DNA from: Promethearchaeota archaeon
GTDB lineage: Archaea; Asgardarchaeota; Lokiarchaeia; Sigynarchaeales; SOKP01
Assembly: GCA_014729315.1 (NCBI GenBank)
Contig: WJKD01000747.1
Location: 1-29,287 of the forward strand
Length of the DNA: 29,287 nt
Direction of reading: 5' to 3'
Numbering within the stretch: the stretch's first letter is position 1; each line of letters starts with the position of its first letter. A program made the translations under genes and the position numbers. Positions 23,076-29,287 of the stretch are shown in pieces. The notes under the pieces were generated by a model. That model did not search any database. It worked only from the letters and a program-made list of their open reading frames with translations, and was not told where the DNA came from.

Positions 23076-24590
23076 ATGAATAGCAAGGCTAAACTTAAAC
23101 AAGCCATAATTATTATAATGGATGATGTCCGTGCATCACACTTATTTGGGTTAATAGACAAGGGAAAGCTCCCTAACATGGGAGTGTTAGCTGAGAAGGG
23201 ACTTTCTTGCAAAAATTGTATAACCTCCTTCCCAAGCGTGACCTTTCCATCTTATCCAAACATCGTAACCGGTTCTTATTCCGGGTATTTTAAGAAATTA
23301 GGATCGGGTATTCCGGCGTATCATTGGGTCGATAGAGATATTCCACCGAAAGAAAAGCGAAAGTATCCATTTATTAGAAATTATGATAATAGAAGTCATA
23401 TTTGGAAAATTGGAAAGGATTTAGGAAAAAATGTCGCAACGATTTTTGAACAAGCAGGAGAGGGAAATTTTCTCAGTTCTGTAAATGTTATTTTTAGAGG
23501 ATCGGAATTTCAAGTTCCCGATGAATTTCAATCGAGATATATTTTCAAAACCGTTCAGACTGCTTTTGAAAAACCAAAAGAATTTTTTTCTTCCAATGAA
23601 GCCCCAAAAGTTTCTATAATTTATATCCCAAGAACAGACGAATTAATGCACGAAAAAGGTTTTGACCATCCAGAATATATAAAAGAAATTATAGAATGTG
23701 ATCAAGCTTTAGGTCAACTTATAAATTCTCTTAAGAAGAAAGGATATTTCGAAGAAACGGTTATTTGTATTGTCTCTGATCACGGAAACTATAAAGCTCA
23801 AAAAATGCATGATCTCGAACCATTTTTTGATAATATTGGTTTAAAGCAATACCTGCCTAAAAAAGGGAAGGGTGATTTCGACGCGAATTTTGGATCTGTT
23901 GGATTTTTTAACTTTCGAGGTGAAACTTGGTTCCATCACCCAACCCGCTCGCATATGGAGAATTTCGAATTAACTGGAATGGGAAAGAAAACATTGAATC
24001 TTTATGACATGCTTTGGAAGATTCCTGGAGTTAAATATTTGTACTATGCCGACGATGAAAATCGTCCTGAGAAGGGTATAATACATTTGGAAGCACGATT
24101 TAAAAATAAAGACAAACCACTCAAGGGTCGAATAGTATACGAAGGGTTAGGAAAAAATCAAAAAACAAAGTACATTTTTGACAACGAGGATCTTTATTAT
24201 TACATAAACGATAATAAAGCGCAAAACATTTTGGATGGAAATTTTCACAATATAGAAGAATGGATGGAATATACATCTCATGTTGATTTTCCTATGTTTA
24301 TAGACCAATTATCTCGCTATTTTAAAAATCCAAGAAGATGCGATATTATGCTTTCAACTTGCGCAGAATATGCTTTCGGATACGAACACGGTCATACGGG
24401 CACGCCTCACATGTACAACCATGATGTTGCTCTGAAGGATTCAATGACTGTTCCGTTAATAATTGGAGGATCTCAAGAGATACCAAATATTAATCTTAAA
24501 TATTGTAAAACTACTGATCTTGTTCCATCCTTATTATCTCTTTTAGGAGAGGAACCTCACAAAAGCGTAGTAGGACGATCCCTTCTTTAA
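23076..24590 (+). CDS. type I phosphodiesterase/nucleotide pyrophosphatase (alkaline-phosphatase superfamily)
   Basis: This is a two-zinc hydrolase that cleaves phosphodiester or pyrophosphate bonds. The N-terminal IIIIMDDVRAS provides the first metal aspartate. The nucleophile is T56 in SVTFPSYPNIVTG. The second metal ligands are in PRTDELMHEKGFDHPEY and VSDHGNYKAQK, and a C-terminal histidine is in GTPHMYNH. There is no signal peptide, so the enzyme is probably cytoplasmic; the natural substrate (nucleotide, lipid head group or sugar phosphate) is not predictable. At 504 residues it is longer than the core domain. It contains an extra beta-rich part near residues 340-420, which may be a substrate lid. 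Confidence 0.9.
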   Translation: MNSKAKLKQAIIIIMDDVRASHLFGLIDKGKLPNMGVLAEKGLSCKNCITSFPSVTFPSYPNIVTGSYSGYFKKLGSGIPAYHWVDRDIPPKEKRKYPFIRNYDNRSHIWKIGKDLGKNVATIFEQAGEGNFLSSVNVIFRGSEFQVPDEFQSRYIFKTVQTAFEKPKEFFSSNEAPKVSIIYIPRTDELMHEKGFDHPEYIKEIIECDQALGQLINSLKKKGYFEETVICIVSDHGNYKAQKMHDLEPFFDNIGLKQYLPKKGKGDFDANFGSVGFFNFRGETWFHHPTRSHMENFELTGMGKKTLNLYDMLWKIPGVKYLYYADDENRPEKGIIHLEARFKNKDKPLKGRIVYEGLGKNQKTKYIFDNEDLYYYINDNKAQNILDGNFHNIEEWMEYTSHVDFPMFIDQLSRYFKNPRRCDIMLSTCAEYAFGYEHGHTGTPHMYNHDVALKDSMTVPLIIGGSQEIPNINLKYCKTTDLVPSLLSLLGEEPHKSVVGRSLL

Positions 24591-24702
24591 TCTATTTTAC
24601 ACACTCACTTTAATTAAATTTTTAAAAAAATAATTCCTTTCTTTTTTCATTACTGTCGGAAAGATAATTCATATTACGAAAAGTTAAGAAATTTGAGTGG
24701 AA

Positions 24703-25548
24703 ATGATGTCTCTAAAAAAAATAAGAATTCAATTAATCACCTTTTTGTTGATATTTATAACTCTTGTAGTCGGATTCGGATGGGGGATGAGTAGGGACGA
24801 GCCATTTATCAAAATTCTCCCATTTGATTCGGCGGGTGCTCAACTTGCGCTAATAATTATCTTAATTGTTATAACTTCTATTATCGGAGGCTTTTTCGGA
24901 GGATATGTTTTTGGACCATTATTTTTGTTGGTACATATGAAAATAATAGGGCGAAAAATGAGTTATGGGATACAATTGAGAGAAGAACCCGAGAGATTCA
25001 AAGGAACGTTCAAAGCAATATTTCCTTCGCTAATGGCAATTAACTTTTCCTTTATATTTGCCTCTGATCCAAATATTGTCTCTTTAATAGTTTTTTCTGA
25101 CATACAAAATTACGCTCCTTTAATGGCGTTTATGTTTATAATGACAATCACCATTGGAGTTTCAATGGCTGTCTTTTCGCCGATATGGTTTCTTCTAGAC
25201 GCTGGAATTGTGTATACTAATAAGAATAAGGTCGAAGATAGGAGAGATCCAATAGAAGTACGGAGTGTTGGAGGATGGTTTCACTATTCATTAAAAGGAT
25301 ATGCCGGTATTAGCGTAATAATTACTTACATATTATTTTTACTTTCGATTTTTGAATATTTTGGAAAAGATTTACATTGGTCTACTCCTTTGGGTTTAAT
25401 CCCCTTTCCTATAATCCTTAATTTTCTGGCTCTACCCTCTATATTTATATTAGAAATAACGGTAAAACATAGAAAAAAATATATATTAGTTTTCGCAAAA
25501 AAGCTAGGTATAACTGGACCATTAGAAGATCCACTAAATATTAAATAA
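24703..25548 (+). CDS. uncharacterised multi-spanning membrane protein
   Basis: Six to seven hydrophobic helices are present: near residues 7-27, 47-80 (two closely packed with a GGFFGGYVFGP linker), 108-128, 143-170, 200-225 and 230-250. No known motif or metal site is seen. The frame can be opened by a GTG at 24697; the ATG at 24703 is preferred, with a second ATG directly after. It lies ~100 bp after the phosphodiesterase and is followed after ~100 bp by the small charged protein, all on the plus strand, but the gaps are too wide to assume one operon. Confidence 0.7.
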   Translation: MMSLKKIRIQLITFLLIFITLVVGFGWGMSRDEPFIKILPFDSAGAQLALIIILIVITSIIGGFFGGYVFGPLFLLVHMKIIGRKMSYGIQLREEPERFKGTFKAIFPSLMAINFSFIFASDPNIVSLIVFSDIQNYAPLMAFMFIMTITIGVSMAVFSPIWFLLDAGIVYTNKNKVEDRRDPIEVRSVGGWFHYSLKGYAGISVIITYILFLLSIFEYFGKDLHWSTPLGLIPFPIILNFLALPSIFILEITVKHRKKYILVFAKKLGITGPLEDPLNIK

Positions 25549-25560
25549 TTCTTTTTTTTC
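25549..25560 (+). terminator. poly-T terminator
   Basis: An eight-T run directly follows the stop of the membrane-protein gene, the typical archaeal termination signal. Confidence 0.4.
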
Positions 25561-25649
25561 CACATCATTTTCGCAAGTTTAGATTAGGTTCTTAAGGACT
25601 AAGAGTCTGAGAATCAATAAAGTATTTTTATTTTCCTTTATTTACTATA

Positions 25650-26141
25650 ATGAGAAAGGTTATGCGAAAAGGAAAAAAACATCGGTTTTCTGAGGAAGAA
25701 AAACAACTGATCAAGGAAATGAAGAGTCAACTTTCTATGATGGATGTCCCTCGGGAAGAGTGGAGTTCAATAATACAAAGAGAGTTGAAACATCAACAGA
25801 AACTTAAGAAGAAGACCCAGAAATCATCAGAACCAAAATCTGGTATTTCTGCGGTTGTGGATAATATTAAAAAAAAAATAAAAAATGCTATTTTTAAATT
25901 ATTTAAAAAAAGGCTAATTCCTAAAGAGTTAAGAGGAAAAGAGGGGCAATTAGAAGATTTTCTTGAAATGTTTGATGGAAATATGGAAGATTTATCTAGA
26001 GACGATTTAAACATGATGAACGCAATGATGGGAGGATTCCAAATGAAGGATGTTGATGATATGTCTTCTCACGGAACATTTGTTGCTGAACGCCCCGATA
26101 AAAAGCGAATGATTGTCTCTTTTGATGACGAAGAAGAGTGA
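25650..26141 (+). CDS. small charged protein, unknown function
   Basis: This is a 163-residue hydrophilic protein. The N-terminal ~70 residues are very Lys/Glu rich and helical. A hydrophobic/basic helix (VVDNIKKKIKNAIFKLFKKR) near residues 70-90 could be amphipathic and lie on a membrane. The last third contains methionine-rich segments (NMMNAMMGGFQM) and an acidic end (FDDEEE). No membrane-spanning helix and no known domain are present. The charge pattern is compatible with an adaptor or intrinsically disordered regulatory protein; I cannot assign a role. Confidence 0.65.
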   Translation: MRKVMRKGKKHRFSEEEKQLIKEMKSQLSMMDVPREEWSSIIQRELKHQQKLKKKTQKSSEPKSGISAVVDNIKKKIKNAIFKLFKKRLIPKELRGKEGQLEDFLEMFDGNMEDLSRDDLNMMNAMMGGFQMKDVDDMSSHGTFVAERPDKKRMIVSFDDEEE

Positions 26142-26230
26142 AAATTTCCTTAATAAAACATATTTTAGATAAAATACGGTTTAAGTCTTATCTCAAGAGA
26201 ACATAATATTAAAATTATAGTTACTTCTAT

Positions 26231-28153
26231 TTATTTAAACAATCTCATATCCTTATTTATATGTTTAAAAATCCACATAACTAGATCTCGTTTATTTTCC
26301 GGTCTCCAACCCTTCCAAAAATCTCGAGGTTCAAATCCATGGTCTACCATCAAATCGGGAAATGGTCCCAAATCATTTTCGTTACAGATAATATTTGCCG
26401 TCACTATCGTTCTACCGTTGGGATCTTCATCTTGAGGAACTTTTATCGAGACGGGTATCTCTAGAAATTCTTTTGGATTAGCGTTGCAAGATTTAAACTT
26501 CCAATCTGTTTTCCAGTTTTCGGGAAGATTTAATTGAATTTCTAATTTTAATTTTTTGTTGAGATAATTTCGTATTATAAGATTCGATTTAAATTTTTTC
26601 CCGGGCTTAGTTAAAACGCGAACAGGATTAAAACATATCCAGTTAGGATCAAAACCTATATTTGGATCTTCTTGAGCTATAATATCACACAATACTATTT
26701 CATAATCCGAGACAAATTTTTTAAATGATTTTAATAACGTTTTGTCAGCTTTTATAATCCCATAATGAGCTATTGCTAAATATTGTGGTTGACAACTCAA
26801 TAAAATGTCAGCACATTTCATATATCCAACATCTTTGCCAATTCGGCAAAAATTAAGACAATTTAGATTTGTTTTACGATCAAAAAAGTGGTCAGCTTGA
26901 ATAGTATCCCCGGTGAAGAAAACTGTTTTCCCATCAATTTTAGTATGTAATCCCATATGATATTCCGTCTGTCCAGGAAAATGATATACTGTAAACTTAT
27001 AATCTTCCCATTCAAAACATTCTCCATCTTTCAACACCCGATCCACTTTGATAGATTGACCTGTTAGGCATCCAATTCGATAATGAGTAGGATGTTCTAA
27101 CACATCGACTATATTTTCAAGAGCGTAAACCTTAGCTCCATATTTACTCTGCAAAAAAGGTATTCCAGCAGTATGGTCGTCATGATAATGAGTTGGAATG
27201 ACAAAGTCAATTTTTTTTATATGATGCTTATTTAGAATTTCCTCTAATGCTGTTGGTGTATAACCGAAAAAATCGGAGCCAGCATAATCTATAAGTATGC
27301 CGTTTTGATGATCTCCTAAAATAATGTATGGAGGGCGAAAACCATCATGGATAATGTGAGGAAACTGGTCAATATAATCTTTAAAACCACCAACAGATTT
27401 GAATCCTTTTTCACCAAGAATTTCTATACTGGAATGTTCTGAATAAAAAGCTTTTCGGGCTTTTTTGAATTTCTTCTCTAACACCTGAATCTCTTTAGTG
27501 GGTTCTGATATGACCTCACCATGAGATGATAATAGATATTGAGGATTTTCATTTAACAATTTACTAAAGGATTCTAGAGATCGCTTGATTCCTCCTTCTC
27601 CATTATCATTATAATAATATTCTAAATCATAATAAGTTATGACTTTTCCTCCTGAGTGGATTAAATCTCCTGTGAATGCTAGCTTTTTTCTATCGATCTC
27701 TATTAAATAGCTTATACTACCTGTAGTATGACCAGCAGTTTCTAATATTTTGACTTGATAATCACCCCAATTAAATAGATCTCCTTCTTTAAAAGTTAAA
27801 TCTAACGGAATGTTTTTCGTAGAGACAAAAAAGGTAGGTTTGAAGTAATAAATATCGTAATAGGATTTTGTATTCCAAAATTTTTCTGCTTCAGAAAAAA
27901 GTTTCCTCTCTTTTTCTGGAGCTGCTATTTTAATATTTTGTTCTATGGCAAGATCATCCCCATAACATTGATCTCGATGATAATGAGTGTGAAAAATATA
28001 CTCTACATTATCAATACCTATATCTCGTAAATAATTTAAAATATCCCCTGATCCGAAATCAATTAAAATTGCCTTAGTTCCATTCTTAATTGCATACACA
28101 TTAATAGTGTCTTTAAACTGGAAAACATTTTCAAATATTTCAAAAAATTTCAT
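26231..28153 (-). CDS. tandem double metallo-beta-lactamase-fold protein
   Basis: Two MBL-fold domains are fused head to tail. Domain 1 (residues ~1-240) has H57, H59 and D61 in HTHYHRDQ, H142 in AGHTTGS, D163 in FTGDLI and H211 in SSHGEV; the usual His after D61 is Gln (Q62). Domain 2 (residues ~255-480) has H322, H324, D326 and H327 in THYHDDHTAG, D416 in FTGDTI and H463 in AIAHYG, but the usual GHT histidine is Q395 (FPGQTEYHMG). A C-terminal beta-sandwich (residues ~505-605), of the kind seen in NEW3/NPCBM-associated or similar domains, follows. MBL enzymes hydrolyse esters, thioesters, phosphodiesters or lactams; the substrate is unknown. The start is the ATG at 28153; a TTG five codons upstream is less likely. 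It is transcribed divergently from nothing nearby. Confidence 0.88.
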   Translation of the reverse strand: MKFFEIFENVFQFKDTINVYAIKNGTKAILIDFGSGDILNYLRDIGIDNVEYIFHTHYHRDQCYGDDLAIEQNIKIAAPEKERKLFSEAEKFWNTKSYYDIYYFKPTFFVSTKNIPLDLTFKEGDLFNWGDYQVKILETAGHTTGSISYLIEIDRKKLAFTGDLIHSGGKVITYYDLEYYYNDNGEGGIKRSLESFSKLLNENPQYLLSSHGEVISEPTKEIQVLEKKFKKARKAFYSEHSSIEILGEKGFKSVGGFKDYIDQFPHIIHDGFRPPYIILGDHQNGILIDYAGSDFFGYTPTALEEILNKHHIKKIDFVIPTHYHDDHTAGIPFLQSKYGAKVYALENIVDVLEHPTHYRIGCLTGQSIKVDRVLKDGECFEWEDYKFTVYHFPGQTEYHMGLHTKIDGKTVFFTGDTIQADHFFDRKTNLNCLNFCRIGKDVGYMKCADILLSCQPQYLAIAHYGIIKADKTLLKSFKKFVSDYEIVLCDIIAQEDPNIGFDPNWICFNPVRVLTKPGKKFKSNLIIRNYLNKKLKLEIQLNLPENWKTDWKFKSCNANPKEFLEIPVSIKVPQDEDPNGRTIVTANIICNENDLGPFPDLMVDHGFEPRDFWKGWRPENKRDLVMWIFKHINKDMRLFK

Positions 28154-28325
28154 TGCTAAGTAGACCAATAAGTATAATTTTAAAAAGAGATTATGGAAAA
28201 ATCTCTAATGATTCACATAATAATTGTAAACAATTTAAGATTAATCTTAAGAATGAAATTCAAAGATGTTAATGATAAATAAGAATCATAAAATAATGTG
28301 ATAGCATAATCTAAAATAAAGACTT

Positions 28326-29084
28326 CTATTTCTCAATTAATCTTACAAGCCATGAAGGCATCTCCAACGCTAAATACGCAAATAAGAGAAACAATAATGC
28401 AACACCCCACGCCAAGAAGAAAAATATCGAAAATCCGGGATGGTCTAAGAACACGATAACTGCATTTTCAAGCACTAAGAGAATAAAAAACCCAATCATA
28501 GAAAACATGGACAATGTTAATAAATTAAAACCCCATCGCACTTTTTTATCTTCGGACTTTTTTCTTGACCGCTGACAAACATATGCGATAAAACCATAGA
28601 AAATTAAAGAGTATAAGACAAAACTAACTGTGGAATATAATCTGATGTTTAATTTACCCTCATAATCTTCGGGAGGTTGACCGTAGTAATTCCAAGGAAG
28701 GAACATCATTATGCTCACTACTATTCCAATAATGATCAAGTATTTAAACGATTTCTTTGATACGCTTGTCATGTGGCTAATAAATAGAAATAGGAACCAA
28801 TTAGAGATAATAAAGAAGGTATAAGCTAGAGGAAGGGTTATTCGATAAATTTCTTTTTTCCATCCGGTAATTATCACTTCTCCTAATCCGATGGTTAGAG
28901 AGGATATAGTCATCGTGATAAACATAAATACGATAGTGAGATAAAGAGGAGGTTTTACTCGTCTTTCTCGCCATTTTAAATACATTTTTATTGTAAAAAT
29001 GGAACTTAAAATGACTAAAATTATATAATATATGAATAAGGGGAACATACGGGGTTCGTAAGGTTCGTAAGAAAATAATGTCAT
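28326..29084 (-). CDS. seven-helix membrane protein, sensor-like
   Basis: Seven hydrophobic helices can be counted: near residues 15-35, 48-70, 82-105, 112-130, 150-172, 188-208 and 218-240. They are connected by short basic cytoplasmic loops, a pattern like the membrane part of 7TM sensor proteins (7TMR or histidine-kinase N-terminal regions), but there is no attached output domain. The family is unknown to me. A strong promoter lies directly upstream: TATA box with leaderless or near-leaderless ATG. It stands alone, divergent from the Rossmann-fold gene. Confidence 0.75.
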   Translation of the reverse strand: MTLFSYEPYEPRMFPLFIYYIILVILSSIFTIKMYLKWRERRVKPPLYLTIVFMFITMTISSLTIGLGEVIITGWKKEIYRITLPLAYTFFIISNWFLFLFISHMTSVSKKSFKYLIIIGIVVSIMMFLPWNYYGQPPEDYEGKLNIRLYSTVSFVLYSLIFYGFIAYVCQRSRKKSEDKKVRWGFNLLTLSMFSMIGFFILLVLENAVIVFLDHPGFSIFFFLAWGVALLFLLFAYLALEMPSWLVRLIEK

Positions 29085-29105
29085 AAATTGTACTTCTTTG
29101 AGTTC

Positions 29106-29115
29106 CTATTTATAC
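29106..29115 (-). promoter_or_regulatory. TATA box of the seven-helix protein gene
   Basis: On the minus strand AAAGGTATAAATAG is a good BRE plus TATA box. It lies ~25 bp upstream of the ATG at 29084, which fits a near-leaderless transcript. Confidence 0.5.
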
Positions 29116-29187
29116 CTTTTTAAGCTAAGATATTGTAATAAGATCGATTCACTTTTATTTTAGCTTAATTTATTTACTACATCTAAA

Positions 29188-29197
29188 CTTATATTTA
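29188..29197 (+). promoter_or_regulatory. TATA-like box before the Rossmann-fold gene
   Basis: CTTATATTTA is ~40-50 bp upstream of the starts at 29229/29238, which fits transcription starting near 29219 and a short leader. Confidence 0.3.
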
Positions 29198-29237
29198 ACA
29201 TTATGCAAAATCTAACAGAAGATTGATATTGAGTAAA

Positions 29238-29287
29238 ATGGACGATTCAAAAAATGAATTTGATATAATAGTCGTAGGAGCCGGACC
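29238..29287 (+). CDS. Rossmann-fold FAD/NAD-dependent oxidoreductase, N-terminus only
   Basis: The frame reads DIIVVGAGP right up to the window edge, the typical opening GxGxxG dinucleotide-binding motif of FAD oxidoreductases such as geranylgeranyl reductases. The start is either TTG at 29229 or ATG at 29238; ATG is preferred. Only 16 residues are visible, so the specific enzyme cannot be named. Confidence 0.65.
   Translation, partial: MDDSKNEFDIIVVGAG

Noticed and set aside
1..29287. CRISPR arrays, insertion sequences, prophage or integrase genes
   Set aside because: No repeated spacer-repeat pattern, transposase or phage gene could be seen.

Overview
The window most likely comes from an Asgard archaeon, probably of the Lokiarchaeia. 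The evidence is a Ras-like small GTPase fused to a Roadblock/LC7 domain (5641-6597), many AT-rich single-domain genes in short runs, archaeal TATA boxes about 25-30 bp upstream of short or leaderless starts, archaeal protein families (soluble P-type-ATPase-like HAD, EF-Tu/SelB-like pseudo-GTPase) and low GC. No rRNA, transposase, integrase, prophage or CRISPR array is visible. The assignment rests on gene content, not on a marker phylogeny.

Layout. 1-980: end of a multi-spanning membrane protein. 1109-5263: SNF2-family ATPase followed by a SWIM zinc-finger protein, probably one operon. 5295-5549: doubtful small membrane protein. 5641-6597: Roadblock-GTPase fusion. 6905-7774: unknown protein whose 5' region carries a strong ribosome site, a lost start and an in-frame TGA. 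7909-8282: broken NTF2/SnoaL-like gene with a frameshift at a poly-A run. 8425-9666 (minus): flavodiiron protein. 9860-10810: EamA-type transporter. 11045-11524: Cys/His-rich unknown. 11646-12107: DIP1984-family protein, followed at 12152-12205 by a tRNA-like RNA element. 12360-14664 (minus): a methyltransferase and an MFS transporter. 14815-16062: isopropylmalate/homocitrate-synthase-type enzyme. 16125-16601 (minus): HAD protein.

16759-20618 is the most coherent block. A 20-bp palindrome lies between a TATA box and a gene for a PadR-like winged-helix regulator with a polyproline N-terminus. Next come an ABC ATPase, an ABC-2-type permease and a membrane-anchored protein with a large acidic ectodomain. 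This looks like a self-regulated export or membrane-stress module.

20645-29287: a degenerate EF-Tu/SelB-like protein (minus), a beta-class DNA methyltransferase without a restriction partner, a type I phosphodiesterase/nucleotide pyrophosphatase, two unknown proteins, a tandem double metallo-beta-lactamase protein whose two domains lack different metal ligands (minus), a seven-helix membrane protein (minus), and the start of a Rossmann-fold FAD/NAD enzyme cut by the right edge.

The items most worth following up are the polyproline-winged-helix regulator with its operator, the complementary ligand losses in the double MBL protein, the pseudo-GTPase, the two disrupted or recoded 5' regions (6905 and 19644), and the tRNA-like element.
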